A stretch of 64,000 bases of DNA from Methylobacter sp. KS41 (GTDB lineage: Bacteria > Pseudomonadota > Gammaproteobacteria > Methylococcales > Methylomonadaceae): the NCBI GenBank assembly GCA_002862125.1, contig PHSP01000003.1, forward strand, positions 1,488,001 to 1,552,000. The letters run 5' to 3'. The translations under genes and the position numbers were made by a program. A model generated the notes under the pieces. That model worked only from the letters and a program-made list of their open reading frames with translations. It searched no databases and was not told the DNA's origin. Positions 39,463 to 48,439 of this stretch are shown here, piece by piece (the stretch's first letter is position 1; each line of letters begins with the position of its first letter).

Positions 39463-40662
39463 CAGGGCGAGCGCATATAAATGCTTAAGAAAATATTACC
39501 TTAGCGCGATATTCATCATTCCAAGCCGCTTTACGACGTTTTTTGGCAAGGCTTAGTGAAGAACTCTCCCGTTCAAACAGATTCAGGCACAAGTGGCGGA
39601 GAGTGGTCATAATCGCGGGGCCATTGCCTCTGCGAATACGACTGGCATCCTCGCCAAAAATGACATCCAAGCGCCAGTGCAGACGGTTCTCCACGCCCCA
39701 GTGTCCCCGCACAGCTTGCGCAAACGTCTTTGCCTCAGCAGCAATCGAGTTAATGAAGTAACGGCGTTCAAGCGTTTGCGTGCCGCCTTGTCGGCATTCC
39801 CGTTCCGCCATGCCGATACTTCGAAGGCCCTTCCAATTTTGCGGGTCGGGTAAGGTGCGCAGGTCATCAGTAATCCAGTAGCGTCTGACCTCAAGTCGGC
39901 CATGATTTTTATCCGCTTCTTCCGTGAAGGCGTGAGCGACGCCTGTAAAATGATGAGCGCACGCGGTGGTAAAAAAGTCCTCAACAGCTTCATGTAAGTT
40001 GCCCTGATTGCCTTTCAAGCCAAGCACATAATCGCCACCCTGATCAATGATCTGTCCGGCAATGGCGCGTTGGCAGCCCATGGCGTCAAGAGTCACGATG
40101 CAGCCTTTCAACGCTAAGAGTTCTAGGAGTTTCGGGATGGCGGTGATTTCATTGGATTTCTCATCAGTGGCTTCTTGACCTAGCGCCAGCCTATTCTCAC
40201 ACGCCCAGGCGCTAACCATGTGTAATGGATTTCGCTGGTTTTTGCGATCGCGCGAACCTTTTGCGGTCTTGCCGTCTACAGCGATGATTTCGCCTCCGGT
40301 ATGCCCGGTCACTGCCTGTGCCCAATTCATAAAACAGTCCCGGAATTTCTGCGGCGATAACCGGCATGGCACATAGGCAATGCAATCATGCGAAGGAACG
40401 CCATTAGCCAATGGGATACACTGGCGTAACCACTCCAGCTGTTCTTTGCCAAAATCCTCAATGGCTTCCCAGCCATCAGAACCACTGGCTACGGCACAAA
40501 TAGCGAGAACAATAATGTCGATTAAGGCATGGCATTTGTTTCTTTCAATTCGGTGATCGGGTAGCGAAGAGAAATGGGTTGTTAAATCGGGTATCACGAG
40601 AGCCTTTTAATGTTGTTTCTCGTGATATTTTCCTAACTTATTGTTTATATGCGCTCGCCCTG
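39463..40662 (-). mobile_element. ISAs1-family insertion sequence B, intact
   Basis: A 1200-base element with terminal inverted repeats CAGGGCGAGCGCATATAAA (left, from 39463) and its inverse ending at 40662. The transposase is on the minus strand. Flanked by ACCTTAACCC on each side. Its end sequence differs from element A after CAGGGC, so it is a different IS and not a copy. Confidence 0.9.
39485..40597 (-). CDS. ISAs1-family DDE transposase (element B)
   Basis: 370 residues, full length. N-terminal domain DHRIERNKCHALIDIIVLAICAVASGSDGW, then AVDGKTAKGSRD, TLDAMGCQRAIAGQI with GGDYVLGLKGNQGNLH, and HWGVENRLHWRLDVIFGEDASRIR for the catalytic acidic residues. All appear present. It shares the family plan with element A but many positions differ, so the two elements arrived independently. 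Confidence 0.93.
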   Translation of the reverse strand: MIPDLTTHFSSLPDHRIERNKCHALIDIIVLAICAVASGSDGWEAIEDFGKEQLEWLRQCIPLANGVPSHDCIAYVPCRLSPQKFRDCFMNWAQAVTGHTGGEIIAVDGKTAKGSRDRKNQRNPLHMVSAWACENRLALGQEATDEKSNEITAIPKLLELLALKGCIVTLDAMGCQRAIAGQIIDQGGDYVLGLKGNQGNLHEAVEDFFTTACAHHFTGVAHAFTEEADKNHGRLEVRRYWITDDLRTLPDPQNWKGLRSIGMAERECRQGGTQTLERRYFINSIAAEAKTFAQAVRGHWGVENRLHWRLDVIFGEDASRIRRGNGPAIMTTLRHLCLNLFERESSSLSLAKKRRKAAWNDEYRAKVIFS

Positions 40663-40672
40663 ACCTTAACCC
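40663..40672 (+). repeat. Target-site direct repeat, copy 3
   Basis: ACCTTAACCC directly after the right end of element B, identical to copies 1 and 2. Confidence 0.85.
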
Positions 40673-40680
40673 AGACAAGG

Positions 40681-40698
40681 TCTAAACGATCTAAACGA
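40681..40698 (+). repeat. Tandem 9-base direct repeat
   Basis: TCTAAACGA occurs twice back to back (40681-40689 and 40690-40698), eight bases after the insertion-sequence cluster. It could be an operator or chance. Confidence 0.5.
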
Positions 40699-40818
40699 AA
40701 ACACTACCAAGGAGATGATTATTCAGAGCGCAAACCAGAGTAAGATTTAACCGCCGACGCGACAACTAGATTGACAATTTCCATCCTGCTCGTCCTCCAC
40801 GATGCCGGAACAATATAG

Positions 40819-41196
40819 CTATTGTTGTTTCAACAGGTAATCCGCCAGTTTCAAACTATGCTTCACAATATTCCTCGGGTAACTGTAAATCGCCGGTCCA
40901 TAGGCAGTGTCAACATATTCAACATTAAACGCCGTATGGTGAAAGCTGATATTACTGGGATAACTATATATTGCCGGTCCGTAGGCTGTGTTCACATAAA
41001 TAATTTCTGCGTTCTGAACTTTCGTGGCCGGAGCCGGATTGGGCGCATACCCGATGTCTTGAGCATAAGCCCGATTGTTATAGATCAAGGCGCCACCGCC
41101 GTCTGTCGTTTCGGCCTTAATGCCGGTTGCGTTCAAAACGCCGATGGTCAATACTGTAATTACCGCGATGATGTGTGTTATGGATTGTGTTTTCAT
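40819..41196 (-). CDS. Small exported protein with two TAYGPAIYSYP repeats
   Basis: 125 residues with a signal peptide (about 1-28, cleavage near IKAE). The mature part carries two nearly identical 17-residue units, YVNTAYGPAIYSYPSNI (67-83) and YVDTAYGPAIYSYPRNI (94-110), separated by ten residues and followed by a short helical tail. I do not recognise the family. A strong ribosome binding site (GAGGAGAG) stands seven bases before the ATG. The gene is monocistronic; a Tyr/Pro-rich exported repeat suggests a structural or binding role in the periplasm or envelope, which is a guess. Confidence 0.7.
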   Translation of the reverse strand: MKTQSITHIIAVITVLTIGVLNATGIKAETTDGGGALIYNNRAYAQDIGYAPNPAPATKVQNAEIIYVNTAYGPAIYSYPSNISFHHTAFNVEYVDTAYGPAIYSYPRNIVKHSLKLADYLLKQQ

Positions 41197-41695
41197 GATC
41201 TCTCTCCTCTAAATTACTCGTTTACTCACGCCGGTTAGCCCTTTTTTAATTTTTAGGGCTTTGTCCTGCATGACGAGCACTATAGAGAGAGAAAGAGTTA
41301 TATGTAAAATCGATTGTTTATATATTTAAAATAGATAATATCAATCGTAATATGAACAAAGCTGGACAGTCTCCGTTAGAAGCGTTAGATTTCAGTTAGC
41401 TTCTTGCAGCGCTTTCATGTCCTTATTTTTATGATCGATACATAGTGAAATGGTTAAGACTTGGCGCACTAACTTAGGGCAATTCTGGATTGAGCTGCCC
41501 AGATTTCGCGCATAATCGCATGTGCCAAAAACTTTAATTTAGCAACAGATAATGACCTATGAAACAAGCTGATTATGATGGGACTGGCGTACTCCCGATG
41601 TCAGTTGAATGAATTGACCTGATCCGTTGTTCATCTGTACAAATCAGTGTTCATTAGTGGCTCAACAACCTTATTCAGGGGGGGGTTAAACATAA
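41197..41695. other. Divergent intergenic region
   Basis: About 500 bases between the small exported protein gene and the kinase gene. A stem of AGCCCT and AGGGCT (about 41237-41258) with a T/A-rich loop lies in the presumed 5' leader of the minus-strand gene. The end carries an eight-G run (about 41678-41685) just before the ATG at 41696. No gene is seen. Confidence 0.5.
41236..41258 (-). promoter_or_regulatory. Hairpin in leader of the small exported protein gene
   Basis: AGCCCT and AGGGCT arms around an A/T-rich loop of about 11 bases, some 40 bases upstream of the minus-strand ATG at 41196. It may be an RNA stem-loop in the leader or an operator; no poly-U run follows in the minus direction. 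Confidence 0.3.
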
Positions 41696-41707
41696 ATGGC
41701 GTGATTT

Positions 41708-44700
41708 TTGCTGCATTCAAATGAAAGCTGCTCAATACTTACAGAGAATATCCATATCAATCACAGAGCCTCAAAAATACGCCGGGATTATAACGCCTGG
41801 GTTGCCAATGAAATGTTGGAAGACTATGCGCTTAGATTTGCACCGCGCACATTCCGGAAATGGTCGGAATTTCAAGTCGCTAATACCGCATTCGGCTCTA
41901 CGTCTTTTTTGGTGCTGGAAGCGATCGGGGGTTTTCTATCCATCAATTACGGTTTTACCAATGCCTTTTGGGCGATTCTGATTGTCGGCATTATTGTTTT
42001 TATTACCGGTTTGCCCATCAGTTATTACGCCGCGCGTTACAATATCGACGTTGATTTGCTAACACGCAGCGCTGGTTTTGGCTACATCGGCTCTACCGTC
42101 ACGTCATTGATCTATGCTTCTTTTACCTTCACGCTATTCGCGCTCGAAGCGTCCATCATGTCCCTGGCTATCGAGCTGTATTTCCATATCCCGCTTTCCA
42201 TAGCACATTTTATCAGCGCAGTCATAGTCATTCCTCTGGTGACTTTTGGAGTTACGACTATCAGCCGGTTGCAGCTTTGGACGCAACCGTTGTGGCTGGT
42301 TCTGCTGATTACCCCTTATATTGCCGTATTCATTCGCGAACCGGAGTCGATGATGACTCTGCAAGCCTACTTCTGGATTGCAGGCAGCGGACATGGCTTT
42401 GACTGGTTGTTGTTCGGCAGCGCGACCACCATCGCCTTCTCGATGGTAGCTCAGATCGGAGAGCAAGTTGATTTTTTGCGGTTTATGCCGGAGTTGACTG
42501 ATAAAAACCGGCTGCGCTGGTGGCTGGCGACCATAAGCGCAGGCCCTGGATGGATTATATTCGGTATGGTCAGGCAACTGGGCGGCGCTTTGCTTGCTCA
42601 TCTTGCTGTTCGTCATGGCATAACGCCGGTGCATGCGCATGAGCCTACGCAGATGTATCTGGCGGCTTATGGTGAATTATTCGGTAATACCGGTTTAGCC
42701 TTATCGGTTACTTGCCTGTTTGTAGTGGTGTCCCAGATAAAAATCAATGTCACCAATGCCTATGCGGGTTCGCTTGCCTTGTCGAACTTTTTTTCGCGTC
42801 TGACTCACAGTCATCCTGGACGGGTTATATGGCTGGTTTTTAATGTTTCCATAGCCCTCTTGCTAATGGAATTCGGCGTATTTGGCGCTTTGGAAAAGGT
42901 ATTGGGATTATTTTCCAATATGTCGATAGCCTGGATCAGCGCGGTTGCGGCGGAATTTCTGATTAATAAACCGTTAGGATTGAGCACTAAAGCGGTTGAA
43001 TTCAAGCGCGCCTATCTGCCTGATCTCAACCCGGTTGGCATACTGTCCACGCTGTGCGCTTCCCTGGTATCGATTTTGGCCTATCTGGGGTTATTCGGTG
43101 TCTTCGCACAGGCATTTTCAGCGTTTATTTCCCTGGTCCTGGCCTTTTTGCTTGTCCCGTGTATCGCCTTTATCAACGGAGGCGAGCGTTATCTTGCCCG
43201 TGACAGCAGTCTTAAGAATCACTCCTTGCTCAGCCGGTGCAGTATTTGCGAAACTCATTTCGAGCGGGAAGACATGGCTTATTGTCCAGTCTATGAAGGC
43301 AGTATTTGCTCGCTTTGCTGCACGCTGGACTCGAATTGTATGGATGCTTGCAAGCCGGGCTTCCGGCTGGATGATTATCTGCATCGTTTTGCCGGATACT
43401 GTTTGCCGGGTTGGTTGAATCTGGGCGTACGGCTGCGCTTGATACGCTTTAGTCTGTTGTTTTTATTTCTGACCGTTTTAACCAGTGTGTTTGTCGGGAT
43501 TATTTATTATCAGGATTTATTGACTGCCGAACATTATCCGCATTCCTTTCACCTGTTGCTGGAAAATTTTGTTAAAGTTTACGCCTCATTACTGGTATTT
43601 ATCGGTTTATGTACCTGGTGGCTAATTCTGAATGACGAAAGCCGGCGCGTGGCGCATGAAGAAATAGCCAAGCAAACTCAGCGGTTATTGATGGAAATTG
43701 CTGAACATGAAAAGACCGACGCCAAGTTGCAACAGGCGCTTAAAATGGCGGATCGTGCAAATACTGCAAAAAGCCGTTTCCTTAGCAGTATGAGTCATGA
43801 AATACGCACACCCTTAAACAGTATTATCGGCTACGCCTATATTTTGCAAAAAGATCCGGAAATACCCGCTCATAGAAGGCAGGCGGTGGATATTTTAAAA
43901 CGTAGCGGCGATCATTTATCAGCGCTGATTGAAGACATTCTGGATATTGCCAGGATCGAAGCCGGTAAATTTGAGTTGCGCAAAGAGCCTATCGATTTCC
44001 CCAAATTCATTGGTCACTTAGTCAGTATTTTTAAGCCGCAAGCTGAAGAGAAGGGCTTGTCCTTTTACTGTCAAATCGTCAACACGCTGCCTCAACGAGT
44101 TCGTGGAGATGAAAAGCGGGTTGGGCAAATATTGATTAATCTACTTGGCAACGCGGTCAAGTTCACCGCATCTGGCGAGATCGTATTTCGTATTAGTTAC
44201 AGTTGCGGAGTAACGACATTTCAGGTCGTCGATACCGGCCCTGGTATACACAATGATCAATTGCAAAACATTTTCCAGCCGTTTACGCAATTACCAAATG
44301 AGAATCTAGGCTCCGGCAGCGGCTTGGGATTAACTATCAGCAAAATCCTTTGCGAAATAATGGGTGGAGATCTGGCTGTTGTAAGCGATCAGGGCCAAGG
44401 CTCCGTATTTACCGTACGACTGCTCCTGCCCAATCTGGGCGGTGAACAGAAATACTTTCAGGAAGAAGACATCAACGGTTATCAAGGAAAAAATCAGAAA
44501 ATTCTTATTGTCGATGATCAACCCGAACACCGGCAGTTGATTATGTCTATTTTACGGCCTTTGGGCTTTGGCATGATCGAGGCCGGTTGCGGCGAAGAAT
44601 GCCTCAATCAGGTTCAAAAGCACTTGCCTGACCTCATTCTGCTGGATTTATCCATGCCTGGGATTGATGGCGCGGAAACAGCGCATCAACTGCGTCAAAA

Positions 44701-45112
44701 AAACTATGCCATGCCCATAGTGGTCTTAAGCGCAAACGCTTACCCTTCGAACCGGCTTAGCGCCATTAATGCCGGTTGTAATGACTTTTTATCCAAGCCC
44801 ATACAAGTGAGTGAATTACTCAGCAAACTAAAACTGCATCTGGCTCTGAAGTGGTCTTATCAGGAAGATGCGCCAACATTGCAAAGCACTCATCAGCTGC
44901 CTCCATTTGAAAACATTCAGGAGTTAACCGGTTTTGTTCGAATTGGCGATTTATTAGGACTTAATCATCACCTGCGCGAGCTAATTCAGCAGCATCCTGA
45001 ATATACCCATTTCGCCCAAGAGGTTATGAGGCTGGCTGGCGAATTCCGGCTGGTAGAAATCAAAAAACTACTGCATATTGCTAGTGAGGAACTAACCAGT
45101 AATGACGGGTAA
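41708..45112 (+). CDS. NCS1-permease-linked hybrid sensor histidine kinase
   Basis: A 1134-residue membrane protein. Residues ~40-500 are a nucleobase:cation symporter-1 type permease (about 12 helices; KWSEFQVANTAFGS...GGFLSINYG). Next is a Cys-rich segment (511-549: CSIC, CP, CSLCC, C, C), two more helices (~578-640), a HisKA domain with phospho-accepting His697 in MSHEIRTPLNSIIG, an HATPase domain (GSGSGLGLTISK) and a receiver domain with Asp980 (LILLDLSMPG). The permease probably acts as the sensor. Its partner regulator gene overlaps the stop by 11 bases. Start is uncertain: TTG 41708 lacks a binding site, whereas ATG 41696, well placed after an AGGGGGGGG run, is in frame but hits TGA at codon 3. 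Confidence 0.85.
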   Translation: MLHSNESCSILTENIHINHRASKIRRDYNAWVANEMLEDYALRFAPRTFRKWSEFQVANTAFGSTSFLVLEAIGGFLSINYGFTNAFWAILIVGIIVFITGLPISYYAARYNIDVDLLTRSAGFGYIGSTVTSLIYASFTFTLFALEASIMSLAIELYFHIPLSIAHFISAVIVIPLVTFGVTTISRLQLWTQPLWLVLLITPYIAVFIREPESMMTLQAYFWIAGSGHGFDWLLFGSATTIAFSMVAQIGEQVDFLRFMPELTDKNRLRWWLATISAGPGWIIFGMVRQLGGALLAHLAVRHGITPVHAHEPTQMYLAAYGELFGNTGLALSVTCLFVVVSQIKINVTNAYAGSLALSNFFSRLTHSHPGRVIWLVFNVSIALLLMEFGVFGALEKVLGLFSNMSIAWISAVAAEFLINKPLGLSTKAVEFKRAYLPDLNPVGILSTLCASLVSILAYLGLFGVFAQAFSAFISLVLAFLLVPCIAFINGGERYLARDSSLKNHSLLSRCSICETHFEREDMAYCPVYEGSICSLCCTLDSNCMDACKPGFRLDDYLHRFAGYCLPGWLNLGVRLRLIRFSLLFLFLTVLTSVFVGIIYYQDLLTAEHYPHSFHLLLENFVKVYASLLVFIGLCTWWLILNDESRRVAHEEIAKQTQRLLMEIAEHEKTDAKLQQALKMADRANTAKSRFLSSMSHEIRTPLNSIIGYAYILQKDPEIPAHRRQAVDILKRSGDHLSALIEDILDIARIEAGKFELRKEPIDFPKFIGHLVSIFKPQAEEKGLSFYCQIVNTLPQRVRGDEKRVGQILINLLGNAVKFTASGEIVFRISYSCGVTTFQVVDTGPGIHNDQLQNIFQPFTQLPNENLGSGSGLGLTISKILCEIMGGDLAVVSDQGQGSVFTVRLLLPNLGGEQKYFQEEDINGYQGKNQKILIVDDQPEHRQLIMSILRPLGFGMIEAGCGEECLNQVQKHLPDLILLDLSMPGIDGAETAHQLRQKNYAMPIVVLSANAYPSNRLSAINAGCNDFLSKPIQVSELLSKLKLHLALKWSYQEDAPTLQSTHQLPPFENIQELTGFVRIGDLLGLNHHLRELIQQHPEYTHFAQEVMRLAGEFRLVEIKKLLHIASEELTSNDG

Positions 45113-46043
45113 ATATTCTCATATTAACGGTATCGTCATGATTATCGATGATACTCCAGGCAATCTGGCGTTATTAACTGAAACGCTGTCAGAAGCCGGA
45201 TACCGCGTATTGGTCGCCACGGATGGAGCATCGGCATTGGAGCAAATTGCTTATCTGACACCGGATATTATTCTGCTGGATGTTTTGATGCCGGGCATCG
45301 ATGGTTTTGAAACGTGTAACCGGCTTAAATCCGAACCCGAAACGGCCAACATCCCAGTTTTATTTATGACTGCGTTAAGCGAACTGGATGATCTGTTGCG
45401 TGGATTTGGCGAAGGCGCAGTTGATTACCTCGTAAAGCCGCTGCGTCCGCCTGAAGTGCTGGCGAGGTTGGATGTTCAGCTGAGTCAGTCCAGGAATTTG
45501 CGTCGAGTCGAAAATTTTTTAAACAATAGCCCATTTTCCGCCTTAGCCATAGATTCATCCGGTAACATTACCTGGTTGACTCCCGAAGGCGCACGCTGGA
45601 TGGACGAATTTCAGCAAAAACACATGTTAACCGGTAAATATGAATTGAATTCGCCGTTACCCAAACCGATACTTGAATGGGTTAAACAAAGCTTGGCGGT
45701 TGCTGAGAAACCGGAAGAGAGATCGTTTGAAAGCTACCGGGCAGGCATCAGTTTTTCTGTAAAAATAACGCCGTGTCAAAAAACGGGTGAATATTTTCTC
45801 ATATTGGAAAAAAATACGAGGGAATGGGATATTGATTCGGTAAAAACCTCCATGGGACTGACTTTTCGAGAAGCGGAAATATTGATGTGGATTTCCAGAG
45901 GCAAGACCAATAAAGAAGTTGGTGTTATTTTGGGCAGTAGCCCGCGAACAATAAATAAACACCTGGAACATATTTTTGAAAAACTTGGCGTCGTCACCCG
46001 TGCCGCGGCGGTCTCAATTGTTTTACAACGAACTTCAATTTGA
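45102..46043 (+). CDS. LuxR-type response regulator
   Basis: 313 residues: receiver domain (about 10-125) with acidic pocket IIDD and phospho-acceptor Asp60 in IILLDVLMPG, a middle region resembling a PAS domain (NNSPFSALAIDSSGNITWLT), and a C-terminal LuxR/GerE helix-turn-helix (LTFREAEILMWISRGKTNKEVGVILGSSPRTINKHLEHIF). It should be phosphorylated by the permease-linked hybrid kinase encoded just upstream, whose last 11 bases it overlaps. Its targets are not evident; no transport or catabolic operon follows. Confidence 0.9.
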   Translation: MTGKYSHINGIVMIIDDTPGNLALLTETLSEAGYRVLVATDGASALEQIAYLTPDIILLDVLMPGIDGFETCNRLKSEPETANIPVLFMTALSELDDLLRGFGEGAVDYLVKPLRPPEVLARLDVQLSQSRNLRRVENFLNNSPFSALAIDSSGNITWLTPEGARWMDEFQQKHMLTGKYELNSPLPKPILEWVKQSLAVAEKPEERSFESYRAGISFSVKITPCQKTGEYFLILEKNTREWDIDSVKTSMGLTFREAEILMWISRGKTNKEVGVILGSSPRTINKHLEHIFEKLGVVTRAAAVSIVLQRTSI

Positions 46044-46142
46044 CATGCCGGGTTTAACCCTGAGGCCTGAGTTTTGTTAATGAATTTTGATCGGCAACCG
46101 CGATAAGACGAAATCTTCTTGAAAAACGCAAAACATCAAACA

Positions 46143-46607
46143 ATGAACCATAAATCTTATAACCCGTCCGACGAAAATCAGATTAGCCTGTTAATAACTA
46201 TTGGCGTCTCTAAACTTTTAAAAAACAGTGTTATTTTTATTCATGCGCTGGCATTGGCCGCATGTTTCGCCAATGCTTTGAATGTAACTGTTAAGGTGGC
46301 TTTATGTGCATTAATCGTCATGCATTGCCGCTTAACTGTAAGGCGCTTAAACGCTGAAAATCACACCATCAGGTATACCGAAGCGCTAGGTTGGGAGCTG
46401 TCAGGAGGGCGTGACTTTTCTTCAATTCAGATTATGAAATCAACCGTTATTACAACACAGGTACTGTTTTTACATTTTAAATACTCGTTTCAAGCTCAAT
46501 CCTGGAAGTCTTGCCATATTAAAACGCTTCTGGTCTTAAAGGATGCGTTTGCCGAGGAGGATTATCGATTTCTTATCGTAAAATTGAAAACAACAGCAAT
46601 TAAATAG
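46143..46607 (+). CDS. YgfX-like inner-membrane protein
   Basis: 154 residues with a cytoplasmic N terminus, two close transmembrane helices (about 32-65) and a C-terminal cytoplasmic part. The IFIHALALAACFANAL...VMHCRLTVRRL pair and the final LLVLKDAFAEEDYRFLIVKLK fit the YgfX (CptA) family, which usually pairs with SdhE; no sdhE gene is adjacent. I use the ATG at 46143; the frame opens from a TTG eight codons earlier, and neither start has a clear binding site. Function here is uncertain. Confidence 0.55.
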   Translation: MNHKSYNPSDENQISLLITIGVSKLLKNSVIFIHALALAACFANALNVTVKVALCALIVMHCRLTVRRLNAENHTIRYTEALGWELSGGRDFSSIQIMKSTVITTQVLFLHFKYSFQAQSWKSCHIKTLLVLKDAFAEEDYRFLIVKLKTTAIK

Positions 46608-46742
46608 GCGCAAATCAAAATGTCTCTGATAAAATATATAAAAATAAATTCAGGCGAACTCAGTTTGATAGATTAATGATTTGTGTTGACTTCTAATTGC
46701 AGTTATCTTAAGCGGCTAAAATAAATAATAAGGAGAAATCGG

Positions 46743-46982
46743 ATGTCAAAAGGTCAAAACTTGCAGGACAATTTTTTAAATACCCTTAGAAAGGAGCATA
46801 CGCCTGTATCAATCTTTCTTGTTAATGGTATAAAGTTGCAGGGGAAAGTAGACTCATTCGATCAGTATGTGATCATGCTGAAAAATACGATCAGCCAGAT
46901 GGTTTATAAACATGCCATATCAACTATAGTGCCAAGCAAAGCTGTAAAAATAACGCGTGATGACGAAGCCGGCGAAGAGTGA
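46743..46982 (+). CDS. hfq: RNA chaperone Hfq
   Basis: 79 residues of the Sm-like hexameric chaperone that pairs small RNAs with mRNAs. It has the N-terminal [30 protein letters not shown] (proximal-face residues) and the diagnostic YKHAIST. The C-terminal tail is short and acidic. AAGGAG six to nine bases before the ATG is a strong binding site. hflX follows after 54 bases, as in many gammaproteobacteria. Confidence 0.97.
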   Translation: MSKGQNLQDNFLNTLRKEHTPVSIFLVNGIKLQGKVDSFDQYVIMLKNTISQMVYKHAISTIVPSKAVKITRDDEAGEE

Positions 46983-47036
46983 ATGCTTTCTTGTTGCCGC
47001 GCGGTATTTTTATAGGGTCATTTATGGAGTATTTTA

Positions 47037-48311
47037 TTGTTTGATCGTCCCGACTCAGGTGAGCGAGCTGTTCTTGTTCATCTAACTTTTCATTCCGGGC
47101 AGGAAGATCTTTTAGAATTAAAAGAATTGGCTAAGTCAGCCGGAACCGATCCTGTTTATGTAGTCACAGGCAGTCGAAAACGTCCCGATCCAAAATATTT
47201 TGTCGGCAAAGGCAAGCTCGATGAGCTTAAAACAGCGGTAGAAGCTTACTCTGCCGATGTTGTTTTATTTAATCACCCGCTTGCACCCAGTCAGGAAAGA
47301 AACCTCGAAGGCGCTTTGGGTGTTCGCGTGGTTGATAGAAACGGCTTGATTCTTGATATATTTGCGCAACGCGCGCAATCCTTTGAAGGCAAGCTGCAAG
47401 TTGAGCTGGCGCAATTGAAACACTTATCAACCCGGCTGGTAAGAGGCTGGACGCATTTGGAGCGGCAAAAAGGCGGCATTGGCCTGCGCGGTCCGGGTGA
47501 AACCCAGCTGGAAACCGATAGACGCTTATTGGGTCTGCGAATTAAGCAGATTCAGCAGAGATTGGACAAGGTCGATAAGCAACGGCATCAAGGACGTAGT
47601 AAACGTAAAAAGGCCGAGGTTCCATCCGTTTCTCTAGTGGGTTACACCAATGCAGGCAAATCCACGTTATTCAATGCACTTACCGGCGCCGATATCTTCA
47701 CGGCTGATCAGCTGTTTGCAACCCTGGATCCTACCTTGCGCAGCTGTAAGTTGCCTAATAGCAGCGAGATTGTTCTTGCTGATACTGTCGGCTTTATCCG
47801 TCATTTGCCGCATGAATTGGTGGCGGCATTCAGGTCGACCTTACAGGAAGCCAGTGAAGCCGATTTATTACTGCATGTAATTGACGCATCTAGCGAGGAT
47901 AGGGATGAAATTATTACGCAAGTTAATCAGGTTCTTGAAGATATAGAGGCTGACAAAATCAGGCAAATTGAAGTTTTCAATAAAATTGATTTATTGGATA
48001 ACATTCAGCCGCACATTGATCGGGATGAAGCTGGAAATCCGGTCCGGGTCTGGTTATCCGCCGGAAATGGAGCGGGTGTCGATCTGCTTTTTCAAGCGTT
48101 GGCGGAACTGTTTTTGATTACCAAAGTAAAAAAACGCTGTTATTTACAAGCTGATCAAGGCAATATCAGGGCAAAATTATTTTCTTGCGCAAAAATAATT
48201 GACGAGCATATTGATGAATCAGGTGTGAATGAATTAGTCATTGAAATTGATGTAAGACACTTGGGCTTGTTAAAAGAAGTCAAAAATGAAGAAATCGCAC
48301 TGAAAAATTAA
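47037..48311 (+). CDS. hflX: Ribosome-splitting GTPase HflX
   Basis: A 424-residue GTPase of the Obg-HflX group that splits stalled ribosomes under stress. It shows the HflX domain (DPVYVVTGSRKRPDPKYFVGKGKLDEL, then GPGETQLETDRR), the G1 loop GYTNAGKST, DTVGFIRHLPHELV (G3) and NKIDLLD (G4). The start is TTG at 47037, seven bases after GGAGT; no ATG is available upstream of the conserved sequence. Part of hfq-hflX-hflK-hflC. Confidence 0.93.
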   Translation: MFDRPDSGERAVLVHLTFHSGQEDLLELKELAKSAGTDPVYVVTGSRKRPDPKYFVGKGKLDELKTAVEAYSADVVLFNHPLAPSQERNLEGALGVRVVDRNGLILDIFAQRAQSFEGKLQVELAQLKHLSTRLVRGWTHLERQKGGIGLRGPGETQLETDRRLLGLRIKQIQQRLDKVDKQRHQGRSKRKKAEVPSVSLVGYTNAGKSTLFNALTGADIFTADQLFATLDPTLRSCKLPNSSEIVLADTVGFIRHLPHELVAAFRSTLQEASEADLLLHVIDASSEDRDEIITQVNQVLEDIEADKIRQIEVFNKIDLLDNIQPHIDRDEAGNPVRVWLSAGNGAGVDLLFQALAELFLITKVKKRCYLQADQGNIRAKLFSCAKIIDEHIDESGVNELVIEIDVRHLGLLKEVKNEEIALKN

Positions 48312-48439
48312 CAGGGCTTAATCACTATGTGTGAGGCCTAGAGTCTTGCGCTTTTCGTCTTTTTAGAGATTTACGATAGAATATCTATAAACATCCTCCG
48401 GGATAAATTAATTCAAGTAATCCAATATGGAGTGTAAAT

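Noticed and set aside
40708-40752. Short ORF after AAGGAG just beyond the IS cluster
   Set aside because: Only about 11 codons, and the ATG abuts the binding site with no spacing.
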